A DNA stretch of 64,000 nucleotides from positions 186,001 through 250,000 of the forward strand of contig NVXU02000025.1 in NCBI GenBank assembly GCA_002734065.2, in the 5' to 3' direction. Below the pieces are notes generated by a model. That model was not told the DNA's origin. It worked only from the letters and a program-made list of their open reading frames with translations, and did not search any database. The stretch comes from Fluviicola sp. Lineage in GTDB: Bacteria > Bacteroidota > Bacteroidia > Flavobacteriales_D > Crocinitomicaceae. Below, one piece after another: positions 44,611-53,451 of the stretch. Each line of letters starts with the position of its first letter. The first letter of the stretch is position 1. A program made the translations under genes and the position numbers.

Positions 44611-47600
44611 TTACGAATAATAAGTTTCCCAAGCTCTCTGCTCCAGAACATTTTGCAAAGTAACCAACTCTTCCGCCATTGATAATTGCGTACTAATATC
44701 AGAAAAAGTAATGGTGTTGTCCTTAATTTTAGGCTGCAAATCAAAGGGGAAAAGCATTGTTTCGCCTTCTTGCTTACTTTCACTAAACAACACCCATTTC
44801 TTCAATAAATTAATGGATTCATTGTCGCTGATTTTAAATTCTGCGGCTTTTACAGAACAGAAAAAATGCAATTCTTTTCTCGCTCGGGTCAATAAAACAT
44901 TGAGTCTTTTTCTTCCGTTCAAGGTGTTCATCGGCCCGAAACGCATGTGAAATTCTCCGTCGCTATTCTTTGCATAACCGAAACTGATGATCAAAATATC
45001 GCACTCGTCTCCCTGCACATTTTCCAGCGACTTGAAGAATGCTAAATTATTCTCTGTCTTCTCCACCAGAAGTTGTTGATTGCCGGCAGAAAGTTGAGAC
45101 CAAATACAGTTCAATTGTTCCTCAGAGAAAGCAACAACCCCGAAAAAATTAGATGCAAGCAGTTGTTTTTCGATGAGTTTTGCGACTTCAATTGCTTCTT
45201 GCTCATTCTTTCTCTCAATAAAAAGAGCATTTTCACAGAAGTGGTGATGCAGTGCTTTTTGAGAATTATTCGCCGGGAAAGCTTTCAATTCATCCTTGTA
45301 AAAATGCTTGTTGGAGAAAGCAATTAAGTCGGGGTGAAGGCTGCGATAATGGTGTTTTAAATCAACCTTCTCCCAATAATAATTGGCTTGGTGCAAGAGG
45401 TCCAACTGCTCAGAATTTCCTGTAGAAAAGTAAGAACTTGGACCCATTTGATGTTCGTCACCCGCGACAACAATTCGCTGCGATCGTTGAATCGTTCCCA
45501 ACGCGTTTTGCAACGGAATTTGACTTGCTTCATCAAAAATAGCGACATCAAAAAGTGCTTTTTCCATCGGGAAACATTTGCCAACTTGCGTCGGATTACT
45601 CAACCAAATTGGTTTTAATAATTGTATCCATTCTCGTGCTTCAGAATTTTGCAACTCTCGCAAAGAAGGGTGGCTTCTCGTCTTCGAAAACTCTTTAATG
45701 AGCAATGATTTTCCCTTCCTTAAACGCACCTTTTTTGCCTTCAATTCTTCGCTTAACTTACGCGCAGGAATGGTCAATAATTCGTTGTATTCTACAAAGG
45801 TTTTATAGATGCTGTTTTCAATCGATTTTGCAAAGAGTTTAGACTCTGTTTTTTGCGCATTAATTACGTCGTTTATTTTATCTTTTAGTTGCTCAATACT
45901 AAACTCAGAAAATGCTGGAAAACGGACTTTAAATTGCGTCCAATTAGACGACAACATTTGTCCTTTAAATAGTGCTAAATTATCGTTCGCTAAGAAGGAA
46001 GAAAAAACATTTTTATCGAGTGGTTTTAAGGATTCTTTTATCGGAAGAATTTCTCCTAAATCTTGCTTAATTTTTTTCAAAAAGTCAACAATTCTATCTT
46101 CCGAAAGAAAGTTGAAATGCGATTTTAACTCATGTTGCAAATTGCTCAGTTGTGCATGAGAATTTGTAAGCAGTGATTTTTTTTCTTCGGGAAATTGGGC
46201 AATTGTTTTCCACTCACTGTCAGAATATGCATAGAGCGTTTGCGCAATTAATGGAACGTCCAATTCTGGGTTTTCGAGGCTAATTTCGCAAAATTCAATT
46301 GAATTTTGCGAAAAATCGTTAATTATGGCAATTTCTCGTTCTCGCTGTTCTAACTCTTTTTGTGCTTCAGAATAGGGCAAAGTCGAAATTTCTTTCCATC
46401 TTTTTTTCGTTTTTACTCTTCCGAAAAAAGCTTTGCTCTTTATTTGTCGAAGCAAAGATTTTGTTTCCGATTCAGAAATAGTGACCTTCCATTGCGAGGT
46501 GTTGTTCTGAATTTTTTCTAATTCTAACTTTAATTTTGCGTGTTTTTTTCTCAGCAATAAAAATCGTTTTTGAGCCTTCGAATCTTTCTTAAAAATAGGG
46601 GCGTATTTCTTGTATAAATCATTCTCAAAAACTTGACAAATTGCCGCTTCTTTTTTGAGTGAATTGAAGTCCTCCCACGTAGAGAAATTGAATGCTTTTT
46701 CAAGAGCCAAAATAGAAGAAATCCAATCGTTTATTTTTTGATCCAATTGATTGAAATCATCGCTCAAAACAGTGCTCTTTTTTAGTCGCCCAACAGAAGC
46801 AAAAAGTCCTTTTTTATAGACCTCATTAATCGTGTTTTCATTCGCTAAAAAATGACCGATTTCTGGGGCATTGCTTGAGAATGAAAAAGACGCTAAATCA
46901 ATCCCTTCTGACAACTTTTTAAAATGAGAAAATGACACGCCTCCAATCAGTTCTTTTTGCGAAAGAAGATCCAAAGTCATTTGCAAATGGTCGAGGTATT
47001 GCTCGGACAATCGAAGGTTATTTACATGTTCAAAAGCAAAGGTGTCGAGGTAATCCCACGTTGATTTTAATTCTTGCAAAAAGGTGTGACTTAAATTATC
47101 CGAACTTGCAATGAAACAGTATTTATCAAGCCCAAAAGCGCTCAATTTATTCACCAAAACTTCCAAGGCAACTCTTTTTTCTGAGACCACAATACTCGTG
47201 TTCTTTGCTGCTAAATTTTTTGCAATCAAGTTGGTGAGCACTTGCGATTTTCCTGTTCCCGGAGGACCTTGAATCACCGTGTTTACATTTTGCACTTTCT
47301 CAAAAACTTTTTCATGATCGGTGTCCGCAGAAAGCAAAATATCTTTGGGCAGAGAGCATTGATTCGTCTCTTTTTCTCCCTCTCCAAACAAAGCGCTCAA
47401 ATTATTCGAAAAACTTTCTGCTTGCAGTAATTCTTCCAACTCTTTAACGATTTGAAATCGGTGATGATGAAAATTCCCTATGACTTTTGGATGCGATTCG
47501 TCTATTTTTAATCCTAATTCTGTCAGTCGATTTAAAGTCTGTTCTTTCTCTTGCGGATTTAGAATTTCCTCTTCAATTCCTAAATTATTCTTAAGGTGTT

Positions 47601-48009
47601 GCACCAAAAAAGGATTGAGAAACGCCTCTTCTTCATTAAAAGTGAAACTAATTACTTGCCGAACTTTATCAATCGCATAACTCAGAGAATGTAAAAAAAT
47701 TGGCGTGTTTACGTGCGTTTCTTTTATCTTAACTTCAACCAAATCACTCGCCAAACAAAGCGAATTAACGCCTGCTTCTTTGTGTGTTTTCTTGGCTTCT
47801 GTGAGAATTCTTTTGGGAAAATCCGCAATGCCAAATGACAATTCATCCGAAAAAAACAATTTCTTATTCTCCGTTTGAGCATTCACCAACACATCATTTG
47901 CATTAAAATGACTGCTCTCTTCCAATAATCTTTGGATGCTATTTTTTAATTCTTCTGACAAGGGAATAAAGGTAAGAAAAAGTGAGGAGGGAGCAAGAGG
48001 ATTGAGCAA
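44611..48009 (-). CDS. SF1 (UPF1-like) AAA-domain helicase
   Basis: Large DNA/RNA helicase-like protein, up to 1132 residues. The N-terminal 200 residues are DUF4011-like. Motif I is TVIQGPPGTGKSQVLTNL (about residue 245). A long coiled-coil-rich insert follows (residues 400-780), then motif II VAIFDEASQIP (about 825), motif III VVAGDEHQMGPSS, HHYRSLHPDLIAFSN (motif IV) and NVLLTRARKELHFFC (motif VI). The C-terminal Vsr-like nuclease present in some relatives is absent. The start is uncertain: the first codon of the open frame is TTG inside a GAGCAAGAG repeat; a TTG at 47961 (giving MSEELKNSIQRLL) is at least as likely. Role unknown; some relatives act in phage defence, but no partner genes are here. 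Confidence 0.82.
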   Translation of the reverse strand: MLNPLAPSSLFLTFIPLSEELKNSIQRLLEESSHFNANDVLVNAQTENKKLFFSDELSFGIADFPKRILTEAKKTHKEAGVNSLCLASDLVEVKIKETHVNTPIFLHSLSYAIDKVRQVISFTFNEEEAFLNPFLVQHLKNNLGIEEEILNPQEKEQTLNRLTELGLKIDESHPKVIGNFHHHRFQIVKELEELLQAESFSNNLSALFGEGEKETNQCSLPKDILLSADTDHEKVFEKVQNVNTVIQGPPGTGKSQVLTNLIAKNLAAKNTSIVVSEKRVALEVLVNKLSAFGLDKYCFIASSDNLSHTFLQELKSTWDYLDTFAFEHVNNLRLSEQYLDHLQMTLDLLSQKELIGGVSFSHFKKLSEGIDLASFSFSSNAPEIGHFLANENTINEVYKKGLFASVGRLKKSTVLSDDFNQLDQKINDWISSILALEKAFNFSTWEDFNSLKKEAAICQVFENDLYKKYAPIFKKDSKAQKRFLLLRKKHAKLKLELEKIQNNTSQWKVTISESETKSLLRQIKSKAFFGRVKTKKRWKEISTLPYSEAQKELEQREREIAIINDFSQNSIEFCEISLENPELDVPLIAQTLYAYSDSEWKTIAQFPEEKKSLLTNSHAQLSNLQHELKSHFNFLSEDRIVDFLKKIKQDLGEILPIKESLKPLDKNVFSSFLANDNLALFKGQMLSSNWTQFKVRFPAFSEFSIEQLKDKINDVINAQKTESKLFAKSIENSIYKTFVEYNELLTIPARKLSEELKAKKVRLRKGKSLLIKEFSKTRSHPSLRELQNSEAREWIQLLKPIWLSNPTQVGKCFPMEKALFDVAIFDEASQIPLQNALGTIQRSQRIVVAGDEHQMGPSSYFSTGNSEQLDLLHQANYYWEKVDLKHHYRSLHPDLIAFSNKHFYKDELKAFPANNSQKALHHHFCENALFIERKNEQEAIEVAKLIEKQLLASNFFGVVAFSEEQLNCIWSQLSAGNQQLLVEKTENNLAFFKSLENVQGDECDILIISFGYAKNSDGEFHMRFGPMNTLNGRKRLNVLLTRARKELHFFCSVKAAEFKISDNESINLLKKWVLFSESKQEGETMLFPFDLQPKIKDNTITFSDISTQLSMAEELVTLQNVLEQRAWETYYS
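46284..46313. repeat. palindromic repeat, copy 2, inside the helicase coding sequence
   Basis: A 30-bp perfect palindrome centred on CAATTG, sharing about 35 bp with the intergenic copy at 10079-10112. In the helicase frame it encodes FSQNSIEFCEI without breaking the frame. Confidence 0.85.
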
Positions 48010-48025
48010 GAGGGTTGAGCAAGAG
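47991..48025. repeat. GAGCAAGAG-type repeat at the helicase 5' end
   Basis: Three GAGCAAGAG words spaced by GATT/GGTT. An inverted set lies at 48474-48530, so the two sets bracket the frameshifted four-helix-bundle gene. Confidence 0.65.
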
Positions 48026-48117
48026 TTTGGAGTCGGGAAAATAATTTTTAGATAGAGGTTTTAATCGAAAAGAATTTACTAGCTTAAATAAGAGATAAAC
48101 TTAAACCACCCATTATT

Positions 48118-48460
48118 ATGTTTGATTTTGAAAAATTACTAGTCTATGATAAATCTAAAAAATACAATCTTGAAGTTTTCTCATTGATGAAAAACCCAAG
48201 CGTTGATTCTGTTGCAAAAGACCAACTAAGAAGAGCCTCATTCAGTATTATGTTAAATATTGCTGAAGGCTCTGGAAGGAGAACAAATCCTGACAAAAGA
48301 AAATTTCTAGTAATTGCGAGGCTCAACTTTTGAATGTGTTGCGATTTTAGACTATTTAAAAGATACTAACGCATTAGGTTCGAGCTCCTTCCGCCAATTC
48401 TATTCTCGGCTAGAGGAAATCTCAAAAATGCTCTTCGCAATGATAAAAAAGTTGAGTTAA
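48118..48460 (+). pseudogene. four helix bundle protein (23S rRNA intervening-sequence type), frameshifted
   Basis: Reads as a four-helix-bundle protein: FEKLLVYDKSKKYNLEVF, then QLRRASFSIMLNIAEGSGRRT and NPDKRKFLVIAR. At about 48316 the frame breaks and meets TGA. The rest of the family pattern continues in another frame: GSTFECVAILDYLKDTN, then a helix ending LFAMIKKLS and TAA at 48458-48460. Loss of two bases or gain of one near GCGAGGCTC explains it. The joined product would be about 113 residues, normal for the family. In many bacteria these proteins occur within or near 23S rRNA genes, but no rRNA gene is here. A sequencing error is the main alternative to real decay. Confidence 0.85.
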
Positions 48461-48473
48461 ATAAATCTACTCG

Positions 48474-48530
48474 CCCCTTCTCAAGACTCTTGCTCTAGAC
48501 TCAAAACTCTTGCTCCAGACTCCAACTCCT
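48474..48530. repeat. inverted GAGCAAGAG-type repeat
   Basis: The plus strand reads CTCAAGACTCTTGCTCTAGA, then CTCAAAACTCTTGCTCCAGA and CTCCAACTCC; the reverse strand gives GAGCAAGAG words. It mirrors the set at 47991-48025 across the pseudogene. Confidence 0.65.
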
Positions 48531-48565
48531 TTTTTCTTACTACATTTGCTTAACACAATTAATTG

Positions 48566-49720
48566 ATGCAACAATCAAAGATGAAATTCGGAACAAAGGC
48601 AATACATGCAGGAGTTCACCCAGACGAATCTACCGGCGCGATTATGACGCCGATATATCAAACATCGACCTATGTTCAAGATGGAATTGGTAATCACAAA
48701 GGGTATGAATATTCAAGAACGCAAAATCCTACGCGTCATGCATTGGAGAAAAACATTGCGGCCATTGAAAACGGTCAACACGGAGCGTGTTTTGGTTCTG
48801 GTTTAGCAGCTATTGATTGCGTGATTAAAATGTTGAATCCGGGAGACGAGGTCGTCTCAACCAATGACCTTTACGGAGGTACTTTTAGGATTTTCAAGAC
48901 GATTTTTGAGAAATACGGAATTAAATTTCACTTTGTTGGAATGACAGACACTTCTGCCGTTGAAGCAGCGGTAAATGAGAACACGAAATTAATTTGGGTG
49001 GAAACGCCGACCAATCCGATGATGAATATCATTGACATTGAAGCAATGGCGACTGTTGCAAAAAAAGCAAATGCCCTTTTGGCCGTTGATAATACCTTTG
49101 CTACTCCTTATTTGCAGAATCCTTTGGATTTAGGAGCAGATATTGTCATGCATTCTGTCACGAAATATTTAGGCGGTCACTCCGATGTCGTTATGGGCGC
49201 TTTGGTTTGCAATGATGATGCGATTGCAGAAGAAATGTATAGAATTCAAAATTCTTCGGGTGCCGTTACTGCACCAATGGACTCGTTTTTGGTTCTTCGT
49301 GGAATAAAAACACTGCATTTGCGCATGCAACGACATTGTGAGAATGGAGAGAAAGTGGCGAAATTCTTAGTCAACCATCCGAAAGTAGATAAAGTTTATT
49401 GGCCAGGGCTTGAGTCGCATCCAAATCACGAGGTTGCGAAAAGACAAATGAGAGGCTTTGGAGGAATGATTTCTTTCGACCTAAAAGGAAATAAAATAGA
49501 GGATGCGCATGCTGTTGTAAAGAAAGTAGAAGTTTTTGCTTTGGCAGAATCATTGGGGGGAGTTGAATCGCTGATTGGACACCCAGCAACAATGACACAT
49601 GCATCCATACCAAAAGAAGAACGAGAAAAAACAGGCGTGAGTGATTCTTTGATAAGATTAAGCGTTGGCGTTGAAGATGCCGAAGACATTATCGAAGATT
49701 TACGTCAAGCATTGAATTAA
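48566..49720 (+). CDS. cystathionine gamma-synthase/lyase family PLP enzyme
   Basis: Transsulfuration enzyme of the Cys/Met metabolism PLP family, 384 residues from the ATG at 48566 (a TTG one codon earlier is not needed; MKFGTKAIH at 48581 is also possible). The PLP Lys is Lys200 in HSVTKYLGGHSDVV. Other marks are TPIYQTSTYVQDG, YEYSRTQNPTR, VVSTNDLYGGTFRIF, WVETPTNPMMNIID and SLGGVESLIGHPATMTHASIP. The sequence does not settle synthase (methionine synthesis) versus lyase (cysteine synthesis). A TACATTTG box lies at 48541-48548. The next gene begins 16 nt later. Confidence 0.92.
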   Translation: MQQSKMKFGTKAIHAGVHPDESTGAIMTPIYQTSTYVQDGIGNHKGYEYSRTQNPTRHALEKNIAAIENGQHGACFGSGLAAIDCVIKMLNPGDEVVSTNDLYGGTFRIFKTIFEKYGIKFHFVGMTDTSAVEAAVNENTKLIWVETPTNPMMNIIDIEAMATVAKKANALLAVDNTFATPYLQNPLDLGADIVMHSVTKYLGGHSDVVMGALVCNDDAIAEEMYRIQNSSGAVTAPMDSFLVLRGIKTLHLRMQRHCENGEKVAKFLVNHPKVDKVYWPGLESHPNHEVAKRQMRGFGGMISFDLKGNKIEDAHAVVKKVEVFALAESLGGVESLIGHPATMTHASIPKEEREKTGVSDSLIRLSVGVEDAEDIIEDLRQALN

Positions 49721-49736
49721 TAAATAGACAGAAATT

Positions 49737-50438
49737 ATGAATTACAGCAAATTTGCCGTTATTGGAGTTGGAAAGTACGGAGCATCAATTGCCCGTCGAT
49801 TAGCAGATAAAGGAGCACAAGTTTTTGCTTTCGACCCGAACGAAGAGAAAATTGAGCACATCAAAGACGATGTAGCCTTTGCAGTGACCTTAGATGCAAC
49901 GGATTTTCGCGCATTAAAGTCGCAAAATCTTGCCGAAATGGATGCGGCAGTTGTCGCTATTGGGGAGAATTTTGAAGCAACAATTCTTACCTGTGTTCAT
50001 TTAGTCGATTTAGGAGTAAAAAGAATCATTGCTCGCGCCAGTGGGGACCACCAGCGTTTAATTTTGGAGAAAATTGGGATTACCGAGATTCTTACACCAG
50101 AAAAAGAGGTCGCAGATGCGGTAAGAGAAAAATTATTGAATCCAAATATTATTTCTTTCTTTTCATTGCCTGATGACCATGAAATTGCAGAAATTCGCGC
50201 ACCAAAAGGTTGCGTTGGCAGAACTATTGATTCTGTTGGCTTTAGAAACAAATACGAAATGACCTTAATTACGATTAAACGTGTATTTGAAATCAAAAAG
50301 AACGGCGAAGAATGCACCGAGCAACACATTATTGGTGTTCCAAAAAGTGACACAAAAATTAAAGAAAAAGACACTTTAGTTGTCTTTGGTGCGGCCAAAA
50401 GTGTAGAACGATTCATAGAAATCAACGAATCTCTTTAA
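49737..50438 (+). CDS. KtrA/TrkA-type potassium-uptake regulatory subunit
   Basis: Cytosolic RCK-domain protein that binds nucleotide and gates a K+ channel subunit (TrkH/KtrB); 233 residues. An N-terminal Rossmann motif, FAVIGVGKYGASIARRL, followed by FDPNEEKIEHIKDDVAF, leads into VDLGVKRIIARA and a C-terminal TrkA-C part (AEIRAPKGCVGRTIDS...DTLVVFGAAKSVERF). A single RCK unit and the length fit KtrA better than the doubled TrkA. No membrane partner is adjacent. Its stop overlaps the next start (TAATG). Confidence 0.9.
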   Translation: MNYSKFAVIGVGKYGASIARRLADKGAQVFAFDPNEEKIEHIKDDVAFAVTLDATDFRALKSQNLAEMDAAVVAIGENFEATILTCVHLVDLGVKRIIARASGDHQRLILEKIGITEILTPEKEVADAVREKLLNPNIISFFSLPDDHEIAEIRAPKGCVGRTIDSVGFRNKYEMTLITIKRVFEIKKNGEECTEQHIIGVPKSDTKIKEKDTLVVFGAAKSVERFIEINESL

Positions 50439-51133
50439 TGTATATCGTAACGGGTGTCTCAAAAGGCTTGGGCAAAGCGGTTGTTGAATTACTTTTAGAG
50501 AAAGGAGAGACCGTTCTTGGCATCGGAAGAAATTCTGTCATTGAGCACAAAAATTATTCCTTTCAAAGGTGCGATTTAAGCAATTCTGAGCAAGTTGAGA
50601 ATTTAAAGCTCTCTATTCCGAATGAACTCGTCACTTTAATAAACAATGCGGGGATTATAGGTGAAATAAAACGTCTTTCTGACCAAAAACACCCTGATTT
50701 GGCGACTGTTCTGCAAATAAACACTGTTGCTCCCATGCTTTTGATGCAGAAAATTTATCAAGCAGTAGAAAAAAAAGACTCTTTCACCCTAGTCAACATC
50801 AGTTCCGGAGCTGCCAACAAAGCAATTCCTTCTTGGGCAGGTTATTGTGCTTCAAAAGCAGCGCTAAATATGTTAACGGAGGCTTTTTATCTAGAAGAAC
50901 TCGAAAAAGGAAATTCTCCAAAAGTTTTTGCCATTTCACCGGGTGTTATTGACACTGAAATGCAAGTACAAATTAGACGTGCCAGTGAAAATGATTTTTC
51001 TGCGGTAGAAAATTTCAAGAAAATGAAAGAAGACGATCAGTTATTTAGTCCAAAAGAAGCTGCAAAACGCTTGCTAAATCTTTTAAGTAGTCCTAATTAC
51101 ACGGGTGTTTTTCATGATTTAAGAAACTCTTAA
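50438..51133 (+). CDS. SDR-family oxidoreductase
   Basis: Short-chain dehydrogenase/reductase, 231 residues. The cofactor motif is VTGVSKGLGKAVVELLLEKG (residues 4-23). LINNAGIIGEIK, the Ser in VNISSGAANK and the catalytic pair in YCASKAALNML (Tyr, Lys) are all present, followed by the AISPGVIDTEMQ segment. Many relatives reduce benzil or sepiapterin-like carbonyls; the substrate is unknown here. It is translated in overlap with the KtrA-like gene. Confidence 0.9.
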   Translation: MYIVTGVSKGLGKAVVELLLEKGETVLGIGRNSVIEHKNYSFQRCDLSNSEQVENLKLSIPNELVTLINNAGIIGEIKRLSDQKHPDLATVLQINTVAPMLLMQKIYQAVEKKDSFTLVNISSGAANKAIPSWAGYCASKAALNMLTEAFYLEELEKGNSPKVFAISPGVIDTEMQVQIRRASENDFSAVENFKKMKEDDQLFSPKEAAKRLLNLLSSPNYTGVFHDLRNS

Positions 51134-51256
51134 ACCACAAAATCAATCAAAACTACAGTTAATCAAGGAATGCCACCGTTTAAAATTTTTGATTTGTCTA
51201 TCTCATTGATTTATCATATCTTCACATCCACAACAATTAAAAATAAATTGAAAACT

Positions 51257-53392
51257 ATGAAAAAATTTCTACTCTCCATTCTGAGTCTTGTAATAATATC
51301 AAGCTCAGGTTTTTCTCAAAAAAGAACTTTAGACCCTTTAAACACGCGTCCTGGCGAAAATTTTGAGTTTTGCAGACAACATAAAATGCTAAATGAACTA
51401 AAAAAGAATCCTTTGGCTGCTCAACGATTAGCTGCGGATGAAATTATACGTCAACAAGAATTAGCAAATCCTCAGCCGAAAGCCGCTGGAACGATTTATT
51501 ACATTCCTGTTGTTTTTCACATTCTTCATATGAATGGTTCAGAGAACGTCAGTGATGATGAAATTTACGATGCTCTTAGAATTTTAAATGAAGACTTTTC
51601 TGGTTCAAATCCAGAAATAGGTTCTGTAGATTCTGAATTTGTAGATTTTATAGATACGGCTCATATCCAATTTAGACTAGCAACTATCGCTCCTGACGGA
51701 ACTTGTTTCAAGGGGATAACAAGAACACAAACAGCTCTTACTTTTGATGGCTCAAACGGAACCGCTCAATTAAATGCTGTTGTTAGTGGTAATGATGTTT
51801 ACAATGGTCAATGGCCTGGAAATGAATATATGAACGTATTTGTTGCGGATGATATTGGTGGAGCAGGAGGTTATACTTATACTCCTAATAATTGGATTGG
51901 AACCGCGATGAATAATGGTATTTGGATACTAGAAAACCTAGTTGTTGGTCACACAATGGCGCATGAAGTTGGACATTGGGTTAATCTTTCTCATACTTGG
52001 GGGGGCTCTAACACACCTGGAGTTTCGGGTAACTGTAACGATGATGATGGAGTTCAGGACACGCCTGTTTGTGTTGGAACAAGTGGTTGCAATATTAATA
52101 ACAACTCTTGCACAGGGGATAATGCTTACTGGGGTTACAATAAAAAGGACAACGTCGAAAACTTTATGGAGTATTCATTTTGTTTCAAAATGTTTACAAA
52201 AGGACAAGGTACAAGAATGAGAAATGCATTGAACTCTAGTGTAGGAGGAAGAAACAATGTATGGACAACTTCCAATTTAGCGACTACAGGCGCCGATGGA
52301 AACATCTATTTATGTACTGCACAATTCTCTTCTGATAAAACTTCTGTTTGTGTTGGAGATCAAGTGCAATTCACTGACGAATCTTTTAATGTCGTTAACG
52401 GTTGGACGTGGTCCTTTCCAGGAGCCGACGTTACAAGCTCTACTGCTCAGAATCCAACAGCAACTTATTCTGCACCTGGATTGTATCAGGTAAGTTTAAC
52501 TGCAACGGATGGTACAAATAATGATTCAGAAGTGAAAGTAAATTATATTCGTGTTCTTCCTTTAGGAGCTACATTACCTGTTGTAGAAGGTTTTGAGTCT
52601 TACTCAACTTTCACGGGAATTGATGAGTGGGAAGTAATAAACACTGCCGGAAACGGATTCGTTTTGGCAACAAACGCAGGTCTTGGAAGTTTAAAATGTG
52701 CTAAACTGGCAAACTTTGCGCAACCTAGTGGAAATGTTGATGAACTAGTAAGTGCTCCTGTAGATTTATCAGGTGTTGCATCAGTAGGTTCAATGACTTT
52801 GAGTTTTAGACACGCGTTTAAAAGACGAGCTACTACGAACGATGACAGATTGAAAATACAAATTACGGCAGATTGTGGAGACACATGGATAACGCGTAAA
52901 ACTATTCCAAGTCAAATTCTTTCATCGGACATTTATCCGTCTGTTTTTACTCCGAACGATTCTTCGGATTGGACAACTGTTCATGTTACGAATATTTTGA
53001 GTACGTACTGGGTAGATAATTTACGCTACAGGTTTGAGTTTACTGCTGGTGGTGGAAACAATCTTTTTATTGATAACATTAACCTCTATACAGGAGCTCC
53101 TTCTGAAGAATTGGTTGTTGGACTTGAAGAGAATTTGTCAATTAACAACCTTTCTGTCTATCCAAACCCTGCAGATAACGAGTTAAATGTTCGTTTTTCT
53201 ATCGACAATGCACAAGAAACAGTTATCGCAATTCAAGATGTTACTGGTAAAATGATCCAATCTAACTTGATTAAGGCTAATTCTGGTCAGAATTTAGTAA
53301 TGATGGATACAGCTGCTCTTTCTTCAGGAATGTACTTTATGAGTATCTCTACTGCTGCTGGACAAAAAACAATTCAGTTTATCATTAAATAA
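51257..53392 (+). CDS. M43-type zinc metalloprotease with PKD domain and T9SS tail (paralogue 1)
   Basis: Secreted pappalysin-like protease, 711 residues from the ATG of MKKFLLSILSLV. A frame reaching 51170 would add residues before the signal peptide and was rejected. The signal peptide ends near GFSQ. The zinc site is HEVGHWVNLSH at residues 236-246, with Asn where most M43 enzymes have Gly, and the Met-turn is near ENFMEYSFC. A PKD-like domain follows (GDQVQFTDESFNVVNGWTW), then a jelly-roll-like region and a type A sorting domain (LSVYPNPADNELNVRF...MYFMSIST). Exported by the type IX system. It is followed by a hairpin terminator and then a close paralogue. Confidence 0.9.
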   Translation: MKKFLLSILSLVIISSSGFSQKRTLDPLNTRPGENFEFCRQHKMLNELKKNPLAAQRLAADEIIRQQELANPQPKAAGTIYYIPVVFHILHMNGSENVSDDEIYDALRILNEDFSGSNPEIGSVDSEFVDFIDTAHIQFRLATIAPDGTCFKGITRTQTALTFDGSNGTAQLNAVVSGNDVYNGQWPGNEYMNVFVADDIGGAGGYTYTPNNWIGTAMNNGIWILENLVVGHTMAHEVGHWVNLSHTWGGSNTPGVSGNCNDDDGVQDTPVCVGTSGCNINNNSCTGDNAYWGYNKKDNVENFMEYSFCFKMFTKGQGTRMRNALNSSVGGRNNVWTTSNLATTGADGNIYLCTAQFSSDKTSVCVGDQVQFTDESFNVVNGWTWSFPGADVTSSTAQNPTATYSAPGLYQVSLTATDGTNNDSEVKVNYIRVLPLGATLPVVEGFESYSTFTGIDEWEVINTAGNGFVLATNAGLGSLKCAKLANFAQPSGNVDELVSAPVDLSGVASVGSMTLSFRHAFKRRATTNDDRLKIQITADCGDTWITRKTIPSQILSSDIYPSVFTPNDSSDWTTVHVTNILSTYWVDNLRYRFEFTAGGGNNLFIDNINLYTGAPSEELVVGLEENLSINNLSVYPNPADNELNVRFSIDNAQETVIAIQDVTGKMIQSNLIKANSGQNLVMMDTAALSSGMYFMSISTAAGQKTIQFIIK

Positions 53393-53409
53393 ATTAAATT
53401 TTCTTTAAA

Positions 53410-53441
53410 AGTCTCTTCTATCTAGAGGGGACTTTTTTTTA
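53410..53441 (+). terminator. terminator between the two protease paralogues
   Basis: AGTCTCTTCT pairs with AGAGGGGACT (10 pairs with two G-T), 4-nt loop, then eight T. Confidence 0.85.
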
Positions 53442-53451
53442 CTCTCTTTCT

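Noticed and set aside
44611-48009. Phage-defence system around the SF1 helicase
   Set aside because: No nuclease, methyltransferase or other defence partner flanks it; its neighbours are a lipoprotein gene and a decayed four-helix-bundle gene.
48461-48565. SAM riboswitch before the transsulfuration gene
   Set aside because: The spacer consists of inverted GAGCAAGAG repeats and a TACATTTG promoter box; no SAM-riboswitch core is visible.
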